From Hymenobacter citatus (GTDB lineage: Bacteria > Bacteroidota > Bacteroidia > Cytophagales > Hymenobacteraceae), in assembly GCF_014333615.1 (NCBI RefSeq), contig NZ_JACSCY010000002.1:62001-126000 (forward strand): a DNA stretch of 64,000 nucleotides, read 5' to 3'. The notes beneath the pieces are model-generated. The model was not told the DNA's origin. It made no database searches and was given only the letters and a program-made list of their open reading frames with translations. This document shows positions 50,618-59,085 of the stretch, piece by piece (position 1 is the first letter of the stretch; every line of letters starts with the position of its first letter). The translations under genes were made by a program, and so were the position numbers.

Positions 50618-50706
50618 GATGTAGAGACGCATACTTGCGTCTCGTCGTTGAACGATTTCGTGCACGCGGCGCGGCTGATGAGACGCAAATATGCGTCTCT
50701 ACACCG
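50618..50706. repeat. GTAGAGACGC-type hairpin repeat
   Basis: Left arm GATGTAGAGACGCATACTTG then CGTCTCGTCGTTGAACG; right arm TGATGAGACGCAAATATGCG then TCTCTACACCG. Related to the copy at 47519; the two enclose rsr and the Y RNA array. Confidence 0.85.
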
Positions 50707-50860
50707 TTCAATTATTAACGCAAACAGACTCTTACTTACCGGATGCCTTAGGCCTGCGTTCCTTCGACCTATCACGTTGACTATTAGCCACGCTCGAACC
50801 GGCCGTTGCTCTGGTACCAGGTAGCTACTCACCACATCACAATTTCACTACTCACCTCTC

Positions 50861-52264
50861 ATGGCTCAACAACTACGCGGCAACGACCTTCGCCAACTGG
50901 GATTCCCGGAAGGTCGGGCCATTGGGCTGGCGCTGGCACAATTGCAGCGCAAGCACCTCAAAAAACTCTCGCATACCGAGCAGCTGACGTTGCTCCAAAA
51001 CCTGCTCGCCAACCCCAACGATTACCTCACCCACCTCGACTGGAGCCATACGGCGGCGGCCTTGCTACCGCCTCCCTCGCGCCATATCGCCCTGGCCGAG
51101 CGCAAGCCCTATGCCCTGTTTGGGGCCGAGCACATCGAGCAGGGTGCTATCCATCAGATGGAAACGGCCATGAAGCTGCCCGTAACGGTGGCCGGCGCCC
51201 TTATGCCCGATGCCCACCACGGCTACGGCCTACCCATTGGGGGCGTGCTGGCTACTGATAACGCTGTGATTCCTTACGCCGTGGGTGTAGACATTGGCTG
51301 CCGCATGGCCTTGTCGGTGTTTGCGCTGCCGCCCAAGCACCTGGAGCAGCGCGTGCAGGAGCTACGCAAACTGCTGATAGACAACACCCGCTTCGGCAAC
51401 CGCGACGTGTTTCGCCATGGCCAGAAGCTGGACCACGCGGTGCTCGACCGCGCCGAATTTCAGGAAATTGGCTTTCTGCGGAATAAACTGGACACGGCGG
51501 CTACCCAAATCGGCTCGTCGGGCGGCGGCAACCATTTCGTGGAGTGGGGTGTAGTGGACATCCTCGACCCCGCTAATGAGCTGGGCGTGCCGGTTGGGCA
51601 GTACCTGGGGCTGCTGTCGCACTCCGGCTCGCGGGGGCTGGGCGCCAGCATCGCCAACCACTACACCAAGCTTGCCAAGGATGTGTGCCAACTGCCCACT
51701 GAGGCGCAGCACTTGGCGTGGCTCTCGCTGGAAAGCGAAGCCGGGCAAGAGTACTGGGCTGCCATGAACCTGGCCGGCGACTACGCCTCGGCGTGCCACC
51801 ACCAGATTCATCAGCGCCTGTCTAAGGCTCTAGGCGAACGGCCTCTGGCGAAAGTGGAAAACCACCACAACTTTGCCTGGAAAGAGCGCTTGGCCACTGG
51901 GCAAGAGGTGGTGGTACACCGCAAGGGCGCCACGCCGGCCGGCGCAGGCGTGCTGGGCATCATTCCTGGCTCCATGACGGCCCCCGGCTTTATTGTGCGG
52001 GGTAGGGGCGAGGCAACATCGCTGGCATCGGCCTCGCACGGGGCTGGGCGGGCTATGTCGCGCACCCGCGCCAAGCAAGAGCTGGGTGAAGCCGACGTGC
52101 GCCGCTACCTCCAGCAGCACCACATCGAGCTGATTGGGGGCGGAGTAGACGAAGCCCCCCAGGCGTACAAAGACATCCACGCTGTGATGGCCAGCCAGCA
52201 CGACTTGGTGGATGTGCTGGGTACGTTTACGCCGCGCATTGTGCGCATGGAAGGTGGGGTGTAA
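50861..52264 (+). CDS. rtcB: RtcB-family RNA ligase
   Basis: 467 residues. RtcB joins RNA 2',3'-cyclic phosphate or 3'-phosphate ends to 5'-OH ends using GTP and manganese. Motifs: MPDAHHGYGLPIGGVLATD, GVDIGCRMALSVF (metal Cys), IGSSGGGNHFVEWG, SHSGSRGLGASIANHY, ENHHNFAWKE, and SHGAGRAMSR whose His is the likely guanylylated residue. It reads VDIGCRM where the common form is VDIGCGM. No RtcA or RtcR gene is present. It lies on the same strand as rsr and the Y RNA array, beyond a hairpin repeat, and probably has its own promoter. Confidence 0.93.
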   Translation: MAQQLRGNDLRQLGFPEGRAIGLALAQLQRKHLKKLSHTEQLTLLQNLLANPNDYLTHLDWSHTAAALLPPPSRHIALAERKPYALFGAEHIEQGAIHQMETAMKLPVTVAGALMPDAHHGYGLPIGGVLATDNAVIPYAVGVDIGCRMALSVFALPPKHLEQRVQELRKLLIDNTRFGNRDVFRHGQKLDHAVLDRAEFQEIGFLRNKLDTAATQIGSSGGGNHFVEWGVVDILDPANELGVPVGQYLGLLSHSGSRGLGASIANHYTKLAKDVCQLPTEAQHLAWLSLESEAGQEYWAAMNLAGDYASACHHQIHQRLSKALGERPLAKVENHHNFAWKERLATGQEVVVHRKGATPAGAGVLGIIPGSMTAPGFIVRGRGEATSLASASHGAGRAMSRTRAKQELGEADVRRYLQQHHIELIGGGVDEAPQAYKDIHAVMASQHDLVDVLGTFTPRIVRMEGGV

Positions 52265-52278
52265 CTGCCAAGTAAAAT

Positions 52279-52325
52279 ACACAAAGGGTGCGAATACCTA
52301 GGTATTCGCACCCTTTGTGTTGTTG
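52279..52325. terminator. Perfect 42-bp palindrome, terminator of rtcB
   Basis: ACACAAAGGGTGCGAATACC with its exact complement around a central TA, then TGTTGTGT. It begins 15 bases after the rtcB stop. Its position supports termination; the perfect symmetry would also suit a repeat element. Confidence 0.8.
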
Positions 52326-52381
52326 TGTGTGGAAACACTCGCTAATGCTAGGCAAATAGTGTGTTTTGAAGTTTGTGTATG

Positions 52382-52558
52382 CTACACTGCACGCTGACTG
52401 CGGCGCCGGCAGTGTAAGAATCGCTTTGCGCAGGGGTAGGAGCGGGAAGAGGGCCGGGCGGTGACATTACAGACGGAAGAGGTAAGAATGACTCCGCTGG
52501 AGAGCAACAACAGCGCTAAGGCTGTAAGGGCAAGGGGGGAAGAAGTGTTTGAACTCAT
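52382..52558 (-). CDS. Possible small secreted or membrane protein, 58 residues
   Basis: The ATG at 52558 opens MSSNTSSPLALTALALLLLS, then SGVILTSSVC and a basic tail ending RRRSQRAV. The hydrophobic stretch followed by Cys resembles a signal peptide or lipoprotein leader. It fills an otherwise empty 570-base gap. No family recognised. Confidence 0.35.
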   Translation of the reverse strand: MSSNTSSPLALTALALLLLSSGVILTSSVCNVTARPSSRSYPCAKRFLHCRRRSQRAV

Positions 52559-52835
52559 AGGGTGGGAGGTAAAGAACGGAACCTTATCGAATAGCTAGTA
52601 ACAAGGCAAAAGGCAGTGTGCCGTAGAGCACAGACTAGAGGCTGCGTAGGCCAAATAGCAGAAATTATAGAAAGCGTAGTTCATTATCAAATACGAACTG
52701 GCGTGCTTCCTGGTTCATCTATGGCGCAAATCAACCACGGCCCAATCGGAAAGCTAACTTCACGCCATTTTAACTGTAGATTAGAACAATACTATTTTGA
52801 ATTTCTTTTAAGCAATGAGTTAAGCTTCGCTCTGT

Positions 52836-53789
52836 TTACAACGGCTGCCGCAGCTGCCGGAACAGATAAGCGTAGAAATCGCCTTTCCGCACGTTCACGG
52901 CCATTTTTACCCATTGTCCCGAGCCGGGTGCGCGGTGGGTGTTGCCGGCGCTGGCGCCCGTGGGCGTTACGTCCAGCTCCACCATGTCGAAGTCAAAGGC
53001 CTCTGGAATAGCCAGGTAGCTCGTTGTGAGCACGTCCCACATAAAGTAGGTGTATTCGTAAGACGGAATAGTATCAATGGTGGTGGCCCAAAACTGTCCG
53101 GCCAGATTGGAAAAAAAGTAGTTCGACTGCTGGGCCAGCTGTTGCAGAAAGTCGAAGCTGACGGGCACGTGGTTGGTGGCGTCCAGCGGCACAATGGTAA
53201 CGGGCAGCCCCATACGAAACAGCTTGTGCGCCGAAATAGGGTCCCAAAACACGTTCCACTCGGCAGTGCCGTTGTGGTTATAGGTCTTAACGTTGCCAAT
53301 AACGTCCACAGCGCCGCCCATCCAGACCACTTCACCCACTTTGGCTGCCAGGGTAGGGTCTTGTTCCAGCGCATGCACCAGGTTGGAGCACGGCCCCGTG
53401 AGCAGCACTGTAACCGGGCCAGGTGCGGCGGCCAGCTTGCGCCGGATGAAGGCCACGCTGTCGTCGTAGTGGGCCGCACCGGGCGTGTCCACATTAATCA
53501 TGCCCGGTAGCGCATTCAGAATCTTTGGCTTGGCCCGCCAGTCGGCGGGGAAGGCATTTACGCCGTGGTAGTTACCGCCGCTTACTTCAATATCCGTGCG
53601 CTGAGCCAGCGCTAGCAGCTTGTGCGTAGTCAGCAGAGCGGTTTCCAGGTAGCAATCGGCGGGCGTCACGGAGATGCCCAACAGCTCAATGTGGGGCATA
53701 TGCAAGAGCAGGAGTAGCGACAGGAAGTCGTCTACCCCGCCATCGTGGTCAAACAAAACGTAGTGTGTCGGGTGGTCTGTGCTGGGCAT
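52836..53789 (-). CDS. Nucleoside hydrolase (IUNH family)
   Basis: 317 residues from the ATG at 53789 (MPSTDHPTHYVLFDHDGGVD). Hydrolyses the N-glycosidic bond of ribonucleosides for salvage. Calcium-binding signature FDHDGGVDD at the N terminus, VLLTGPCSNLVHAL in the middle, GTAEWNVFWDPISAHKLF (N and D ligands) and a C-terminal active-site loop. The 'GN' after the first strand reads SVTPADCYLE, differing from the commonest family form. The frame extends upstream through unlikely sequence. Confidence 0.9.
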   Translation of the reverse strand: MPSTDHPTHYVLFDHDGGVDDFLSLLLLLHMPHIELLGISVTPADCYLETALLTTHKLLALAQRTDIEVSGGNYHGVNAFPADWRAKPKILNALPGMINVDTPGAAHYDDSVAFIRRKLAAAPGPVTVLLTGPCSNLVHALEQDPTLAAKVGEVVWMGGAVDVIGNVKTYNHNGTAEWNVFWDPISAHKLFRMGLPVTIVPLDATNHVPVSFDFLQQLAQQSNYFFSNLAGQFWATTIDTIPSYEYTYFMWDVLTTSYLAIPEAFDFDMVELDVTPTGASAGNTHRAPGSGQWVKMAVNVRKGDFYAYLFRQLRQPL

Positions 53790-53986
53790 AGATAGCAGTA
53801 GGCTGGTGACAACAAATGGACGGCAAAGGTGGGACGCTTTCGCTACACTAGCGCTACGCAAGGCTAGGTGAACCTTAAATGGTGGCCACAACCCAACGGC
53901 GAATATCTTTGCACTAACCCAGGCTCCAACTTCTCGCCTGTTGGCACTATTCAGGGTAGTTTGAACAGTTCTGCTTATCTCTTCTT

Positions 53987-54778
53987 GTGAAAAAACGCGT
54001 ACTCCTTGGGTTACTGATGCTATGGTTGGGGGCGCGTTGCCCGCTGCTGGCTCAAACGGTTGTAAATCCGGTGCAGCCGTGGGGAAGCTGGGGAGTGGTT
54101 ACGCTGGTGCTGCCGGGCACGGCCGAAAAAAAATGGGGAGGCTTTGCGGAAGCACAAGCCCGCACGAACGCCGTATTCCGGCAGTATTTCTACCATGAAC
54201 TGAAAGCGGGACTGAGCTACGATCTGGACCGCAACTTCACCTTCACGCTGGCTGGTGGCCGCTACGCCACTGCCGATTACAAAGACCTGGGCGCCGGCCC
54301 TCTCAACGTAGAGAAGCGCTTCTGGCAGCAGGTGGTCATGAGCCAGTTCACGCACCGCGTGAAGCTGGAACACCGCTATCGGGTGGAAGAGCGGTGGTTC
54401 CGGTTTCGCGACGATAGCACTGATTTTCGGATGCGCCTGCGCTACCGTCTGAACGCCTTTTTGCCTTTGAATAAGCCCACCATCACCGATAAAACTTTCT
54501 TTTTGTCGGCCTACGACGAAATTTTTCTAAATCCCAAAGGGCCTACCTTCGAGCGTAACCGCGTATATGCCGGCATTGGCTATCAGATAAACGCTCATCT
54601 AACCGTGCAGGCGGGTTGGGTAAATCAGGCCAACTACAACCTGCCTGCGTTTCGACAGGGACAGTTTATCCCGCAAAATACGGCTGCCAAAAACAATGTG
54701 GTGCTGGCCCTGGCGTATCGGCTGGCACACCGCAACGGCGCGCCAGTAGGGGAGCGCCTACCCTCGCAGCAGGACTAA
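53987..54778 (+). CDS. DUF2490 outer-membrane beta-barrel protein
   Basis: 263 residues with a signal peptide (KRVLLGLLMLWLGARCPLLA then QT). The rest is a small beta barrel: WGGFAEAQARTNAVFRQYFY, FTHRVKLEHRYRVEERWFRF, MRLRYRLNAFLPLNK and YAGIGYQINAHLTVQAGWVN, the hallmarks of DUF2490. Function unknown; a common outer-membrane family in Bacteroidota. Start is a GTG or the ATG-like first codon; the leader is complete from this start. Confidence 0.85.
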   Translation: MKKRVLLGLLMLWLGARCPLLAQTVVNPVQPWGSWGVVTLVLPGTAEKKWGGFAEAQARTNAVFRQYFYHELKAGLSYDLDRNFTFTLAGGRYATADYKDLGAGPLNVEKRFWQQVVMSQFTHRVKLEHRYRVEERWFRFRDDSTDFRMRLRYRLNAFLPLNKPTITDKTFFLSAYDEIFLNPKGPTFERNRVYAGIGYQINAHLTVQAGWVNQANYNLPAFRQGQFIPQNTAAKNNVVLALAYRLAHRNGAPVGERLPSQQD

Positions 54779-54795
54779 GCCTGCCGAAGGGAAAG

Positions 54796-55317
54796 CTACG
54801 TTGCTGCTACCACCTGCACCGCATCGCCTACCCGAATGGTGCCGCCGTGCAGAATGCGGGCCGTAAGGCCGCCGTGGCCGCGCATGGCGTTGTAGCCGCC
54901 CGGCCCCAGTTCTTCTTCCATGCGCGAGCAGGGGTGGCACTCGCCCGTAATCTCCAGCACTACCTCGTCGCCAATGCGCACTTGGCGGTTTTTCAGGGCC
55001 AGCAGGTTCAGGCCGCTGACTACCAGGTTGCGGCGTAGGCGAGCCGGGTCTACGGCTTCCGTCAGGCCCAGGTAGCCGGCCACGGCGGGCAGGTGCTCGG
55101 CCTGAATAAGCGTAATCTGCCGCTTACCGCCGGACTTGGGGCGGGCATGGTCGCCGGAAAGGTGGCGGTCGGTTTCCACAGTGGCTTCCTGCATGGGTAC
55201 CATCGGCGCGCGGCGCACCGGCCGAATGCCAATCCATTCTAGCTGGCCCACCTGGGGCAGGGTATTCAGCAACCGAGCAATCGTGGATTTGTCGTCGCCG
55301 ACGAAAGGAAAAGGCAT
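54796..55317 (-). CDS. MOSC-domain protein
   Basis: 173 residues. MOSC domains transfer or bind sulfur for molybdenum cofactor enzymes. Typical motifs: ATVETDRHLSGDHARPKSGG, KRQITLIQAEHLPAVAGYLG, LRRNLVVSGLNLLAL and the cysteine block ITGECHPCSRMEEELGPGGY, followed by GHGGLTARILHGGTIRVGD. The conserved Cys near residue 132 is present. It is a stand-alone MOSC protein like YiiM, without an attached reductase. Confidence 0.9.
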   Translation of the reverse strand: MPFPFVGDDKSTIARLLNTLPQVGQLEWIGIRPVRRAPMVPMQEATVETDRHLSGDHARPKSGGKRQITLIQAEHLPAVAGYLGLTEAVDPARLRRNLVVSGLNLLALKNRQVRIGDEVVLEITGECHPCSRMEEELGPGGYNAMRGHGGLTARILHGGTIRVGDAVQVVAAT

Positions 55318-55546
55318 GAGCGAAAGCTATAAACGTGGAAAAAGAGCGCCGGCGACAAGATACGGGACCTGCTACCAGTACGCACAGGCTTGCACGTGCA
55401 AAATAGAGGCAAGACGGTTTTGCCCAATGAAATTAGCCTAACCCCGGCCGTAATTGTGCGTACACAGTGGCAGGCGAGCCGCTCAGCATGTAGGCACTCT
55501 ACCTGCTCCGGCCCGTCTCTCCAACCTGTTTACTTTCTTTCTGATT

Positions 55547-56218
55547 ATGGCCCTTCCCAGCACCAATAAAAAGGCTCCCGTAGCCGCCAAAGCAGCTCCT
55601 GCTAAAGCAAAAGAATCCAAGAACGCCGTGGCTGCGCCCAATCCCGCCGTCAACGTGCAGCCTATCTTAAACCAACAACAAAACGCGCCGGCTCCCATTC
55701 AGAAGTACGGTACCGTGTCGCAGCGCCTCCCCATTGGCCTGAGCGAGGATATTCGCCGCGAAAGCGTAGAACTGCTCAACCAGCTACTGGCTGATACGTG
55801 CAGCTTGCGTGATATGTACAAAAAGCATCACTGGCAAGTGGTAGGCCCTACCTTCTATCAGCTGCACTTGCTGTTCGATAAGCACTACGAGGAGCAAAGC
55901 GAACTGGTAGACACCATTGCCGAGCGCATCCAGATTCTGGGTGGTGTGGCTGTAGCTATGGCCGCCGACGTAGCCGAACTGACCAGCATTCCGCGCCCGC
56001 CCCGCGACCGTGAAGAAGTGCCTGTGCAGATTTCGCGCTTACTAGAAGCCCACCAGATCATCCTGCAACAGTGCCACGATATTGCCAAGAAAGCTGATGA
56101 CTCTGGCGACGATGGCACCAACGATATGGTAGTGAGCGACGTACTACGCGCCAACGAAATGCAAGTATGGTTCGTGTCGGAACACGTAGTAGAAGCTCCG
56201 CTTACACAAGCAGAGTAG
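55547..56218 (+). CDS. dps: Dps-family ferritin-like protein
   Basis: 223 residues from the ATG at 55547. Ala/Lys/Pro-rich N-terminal tail to residue about 45 (KKAPVAAKAAPAKAKESKNA), probably for DNA contact. Then the four-helix Dps core with ferroxidase ligands: KKHHWQVVGPTFYQLHLLFD and HYEEQSELVDTIAERIQILG. It protects DNA and stores iron with peroxide. The longer N-terminal tail than E. coli Dps is notable. A terminator follows. An upstream extension of the frame is not likely to be translated. Confidence 0.93.
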   Translation: MALPSTNKKAPVAAKAAPAKAKESKNAVAAPNPAVNVQPILNQQQNAPAPIQKYGTVSQRLPIGLSEDIRRESVELLNQLLADTCSLRDMYKKHHWQVVGPTFYQLHLLFDKHYEEQSELVDTIAERIQILGGVAVAMAADVAELTSIPRPPRDREEVPVQISRLLEAHQIILQQCHDIAKKADDSGDDGTNDMVVSDVLRANEMQVWFVSEHVVEAPLTQAE

Positions 56219-56240
56219 TATTTTCTTCTAGCGTACACAG

Positions 56241-56275
56241 AGCGCCCGGCCAACAACGTTGGCCGGGCGCTTTAT
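56241..56275 (+). terminator. Terminator of dps
   Basis: AGCGCCCGGCCAAC, 3-base loop, GTTGGCCGGGCGCT, then TTATTTAT, 22 bases after the dps stop codon. Confidence 0.88.
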
Positions 56276-56558
56276 TTATAGACGTAGATACACGTTGTTC
56301 TACCTAAGTGGTAGGGTAGGAGTTTTACATTTGAGATGTACCGCAAATCTGCAAAAGCAGGTAGTGTAAGAAAAAATATCTACCTGTTGCAGACTGATAC
56401 TGAGCTCAAAACCATTGCGGCAAGAACATCTTACAAGAAAAATACGCCCAGAGGCTTGCACGACCGGCACCAGCCACCTACTTTTGTGCCCACTTCGCCG
56501 CCTCAGCGAAGCCGAAAGCTCGCTTTCGAAACCAGGAGTTGTGTTTTTCTAGCCTACT

Positions 56559-56640
56559 GCGCACGTGGTGAAACTGGTAGACACGCCATCTTGAGGGGGT
56601 GGTGCCTTCGGGTGTGGGAGTTCGAATCTCCCCGCGCGCA
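56559..56640 (+). tRNA. tRNA-Leu (anticodon GAG)
   Basis: 82 bases without encoded CCA. Class II layout with D arm (TGGTGAAACTGGTAGACAC), anticodon loop CTTGAGG with GAG, long variable arm (GGTGCCTTCGGGTGT) and T arm GGGAG-TTCGAAT-CTCCC. The acceptor stem GCGCACG/CGCGCGC has one A-C mismatch at the fifth pair. A terminator follows 6 bases later. Confidence 0.9.
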
Positions 56641-56646
56641 CATTAC

Positions 56647-56677
56647 AAAGTCCGACCTATACAGGTCGGACTTTTTT
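56647..56677 (+). terminator. Terminator of tRNA-Leu
   Basis: AAAGTCCGACC, 6-base loop, GGTCGGACTTTTTT. Confidence 0.92.
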
Positions 56678-56750
56678 ATTGCGGATTAAGATAGGTTTTG
56701 CGGACGATTGATGATCATATCACTTTGCTGAATCTTCCACAAAATCCGCT

Positions 56751-58334
56751 TTAATTCGCGCCTACCCGCTCAAACGGATTACCGGGCACTACCAGCACCA
56801 CCCGCTCACGCTCTACCACCACGGCGCCCGGTGCGGCACCTTTAGGCTTGCGCACAAACTTTTTGGGCGTCACCGTCACGGGGCACAGCGAGTCGTGCTG
56901 ACGGCGCGAGTACCACGCAGCCAGTTGGGCGGCGCGCTCCACCACGGGCTCGGGCACCGGCTGGCCCGCCCGGTGCCGAATCACTACGTGCGAGCCGCTC
57001 ACGTCCTTGGCGTGTAGCCACAGGTCGTCTTTGTGGGCGTATTTCTGCGTGAGTAAGTCGTTGTTCTGTGCATTGCGACCCACCAGAATTGTAAAGCCGC
57101 TATCCGTAAACACCTTGAACGGTAGCTCGTTGCTGGCCGCTTTGGCCTGGGTAATGGGGTCGAGGCCGTGCTGCTTGCGCCAGGTGCGGAGCGTGCGCAA
57201 GTCTGCTAACTCAGTCAGTTCCTCCAGCCGTTCCAGGCACCAGAAAGCTTCCGCTTCGCGCTGTTCGATGCGCTGGCTGAGCTGTTGCAGCTCAATCTGC
57301 TGGTTTTTGGCTTTGCGATAGAGGTTTTGAGCGGTACGCTGGGGTGTTTCGGTGGGCTTCAGCTTGATCACGCGTGGCTGATTGTCCTGGTAAAAATCAA
57401 CGACTTCCACCTGTGCCGCACCGGCCGAAATCTGGCTCAGGTGGGCCATAATCAGGTCGGCGGTTTGGCGGTAGCCAGCGGTGTGCTCCAGCGCGTGGCG
57501 GCGCGTGCGCGCCATTTGGGCGCTGGTGCTGGCTTCCTCGGCCCGCTTTTCCAGATTCTGCCGCACTTGGCGCACCTCTGTCTCGTACGCCCGCCGACTC
57601 AAAAAATGCGGTACAAACGCACACAGGGCAGCAATGGGGTCGGCAGTGGGTAGGGTTTGCTGCACTTCCCCGAGCGGCAGCAAGCTCAGGCGCGTGCGCC
57701 CATCCAGCTGTATCACATAGAAATGCGCCGGCTGCTCTAGTTGCCGAATGACACCCTGCACCAATTCTTCCCGTTGAGGTAGGGGTGCTGGGTCGTAGTC
57801 GTGGGCACGCAGGTAGCGGGCGGGTAGGTCGCTGAGGGCGGGGTAGCGGCGGAGTGGGTCGGCCTCGTGGTGGCGGGTGCCGGCATCCAGGGCCGGAGTA
57901 GGGGGTAGGGGCCGTATGTCGGCATCAGCAGTGTAGCGCTGGTGAAACAGCTCGGCGGGTGCCTCCGGGGTAGGGCGGAAGATGGCGTTGGGCCGGGGAC
58001 CGAACAGCTTTAGCAGCAGGGTAGCGCCGTCGGTAAAGGTGAATTGCAAAATTCTATCCTGCGGCAGCGCATCCACCTGCCCTACCTCGCGTCCCAGCAA
58101 ACCAGGCAGCAAATCCACCGAGTTTTGCCGGGCGCGGTGGAACGTCTCAGGCAGGGCCAGCGCCGGAAATGCCGCCGATAGTTGCGCTTTCAGCCAGAAC
58201 TCAGCCGCACCGTTGGTCAAGCCAATCACCAGCTCATCCTTTTCCTGCGAAAAGCACGTGACTACCCGGTAGCCCCTCAGCGCTTGGGTGAGGGCAGGTG
58301 CAAGTAGGCGCAGGAAGTAGTAGTTGGTGTGCAT
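56751..58334 (-). CDS. NFACT-family protein (RqcH-like)
   Basis: 527 residues from the ATG at 58334 (MHTNYYFLRLLAPALTQALR). NFACT-N at 1-190 (LQFTFTDGATLLLKLFGPRP), a helix-hairpin-helix region, a coiled coil (about 265-400: LYRKAKNQQIELQQLSQRIE) and the NFACT-R domain (FTDSGFTILVGRNAQNNDLL; YAHKDDLWLHAKDVSGSHVV). RqcH proteins bind obstructed 50S subunits and add C-terminal Ala tails in ribosome quality control. The Asp-Arg of the usual N-terminal DR motif is not evident, so tailing activity is uncertain. Confidence 0.88.
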   Translation of the reverse strand: MHTNYYFLRLLAPALTQALRGYRVVTCFSQEKDELVIGLTNGAAEFWLKAQLSAAFPALALPETFHRARQNSVDLLPGLLGREVGQVDALPQDRILQFTFTDGATLLLKLFGPRPNAIFRPTPEAPAELFHQRYTADADIRPLPPTPALDAGTRHHEADPLRRYPALSDLPARYLRAHDYDPAPLPQREELVQGVIRQLEQPAHFYVIQLDGRTRLSLLPLGEVQQTLPTADPIAALCAFVPHFLSRRAYETEVRQVRQNLEKRAEEASTSAQMARTRRHALEHTAGYRQTADLIMAHLSQISAGAAQVEVVDFYQDNQPRVIKLKPTETPQRTAQNLYRKAKNQQIELQQLSQRIEQREAEAFWCLERLEELTELADLRTLRTWRKQHGLDPITQAKAASNELPFKVFTDSGFTILVGRNAQNNDLLTQKYAHKDDLWLHAKDVSGSHVVIRHRAGQPVPEPVVERAAQLAAWYSRRQHDSLCPVTVTPKKFVRKPKGAAPGAVVVERERVVLVVPGNPFERVGAN

Positions 58335-58349
58335 CGGTGAAAGAAATAA

Positions 58350-58447
58350 AGACACAACATCTAGTGTCTCGTCGTGGCTGAGGTTTTTGGTTGAACGATA
58401 CTATTGCTAGTTGTTCAACGAAGGGACACAACATATTGTGCCGCTAC
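58350..58447. repeat. Imperfect hairpin repeat, GACACAACAT type
   Basis: AAGACACAACATCTAGTGTC, then TCGTCGTGG and GGTTGAACGA; the other arm has GTTCAACGAAGGGACACAAC and ATATTGTGCCGCTAC. It is related in plan to the GTAGAGACGC family at 47519 and 50618, but more degenerate. Confidence 0.65.
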
Positions 58448-58474
58448 AATACTCGTTAGTTTACCAGCTGACTA

Positions 58475-58975
58475 CTACTCGGACACTGCTTGTAGCTTCA
58501 GCAGCTTCATCAGCATTGGCCGTGACTTGCGCACCTCCAACCAGAACGGCACGGTGAATAGTAACACACTAAGCACGAAAAGGCCCAGCACCATCCAAAA
58601 AAAGGAAGAAGCACCAGCAACAAGTCCTGCGAAAAGTGTAACCAAACCTATGCCCAGCAGCCATAAGCTATTTAACACTAAGACTGCCCAGCCCAACCGG
58701 TGGCAAAGCAATACGGTGCTGCCGCCTTGCACCTGATCAGAACTTATCCGACCAGTAATTTGCGGCAAATAAGAAGCTCTAGCTAAGGTAGCTCGCTGAA
58801 AAGAAAATGATTTATGTGCAAGCTTCCCTTCGAAAGGTGCCGTGGCTTTTGTCCAAAAGAGGTCACTCCAAGAAGTGGTAAAGTGTACAACGGTTTTTAA
58901 CCGCTCTACAATCTCATCGGGTGTAAGCGGGGAGTAAAGCTTTTCTTTGAGCCAGGGTAGGGGAAACAAACGCAT
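58475..58975 (-). CDS. Hypothetical membrane protein
   Basis: 166 residues from the ATG at 58975 (MRLFPLPWLKEKLYSPLTPD). The soluble N-terminal half (EIVERLKTVVHFTTSWSDLF) is followed by two transmembrane helices (GWAVLVLNSLWLLGIGLVTL; SSFFWMVLGLFVLSVLLFTV). No known family. A frame extension upstream overlaps the divergent lipoprotein gene and is not adopted. Confidence 0.65.
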   Translation of the reverse strand: MRLFPLPWLKEKLYSPLTPDEIVERLKTVVHFTTSWSDLFWTKATAPFEGKLAHKSFSFQRATLARASYLPQITGRISSDQVQGGSTVLLCHRLGWAVLVLNSLWLLGIGLVTLFAGLVAGASSFFWMVLGLFVLSVLLFTVPFWLEVRKSRPMLMKLLKLQAVSE

Positions 58976-59085
58976 TCGAAGTAACGCTAGCTGCTGAAGA
59001 TAGAGAAAAGGTGCGTGCAACCATTTGGTATTGCCATAAGCTCTCGCAAATGAGATAAACCCCTCATTTGTATTTTCTTTGACTA

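Noticed and set aside
50191..50624. Open frames across the Y RNA array on both strands (for example one beginning MPCGRRDSNPRPHRSK).
   Set aside because: They are translations of T-arm sequence on the wrong strand, a well-known artefact (GRRDSNPRP-type peptides), and conflict with the RNA structures.
52616..52660. GTGTGCCGTAGAG considered as a sixth Y-RNA-like unit.
   Set aside because: No complementary 3' strand, TACTTCG or T arm follows within 150 bases.
52616..53011. Frame beginning MCRRAQTRGCVGQIAEII, with an internal MAQINHGPIGKLTS resembling a DUF6266-type start.
   Set aside because: It runs into the convergent nucleoside hydrolase gene and lacks the rest of that family. At best a remnant.
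56336..56689. Open frame of 117 codons reading through tRNA-Leu.
   Set aside because: It overlaps the whole tRNA and its terminator, and shows no protein-like features.
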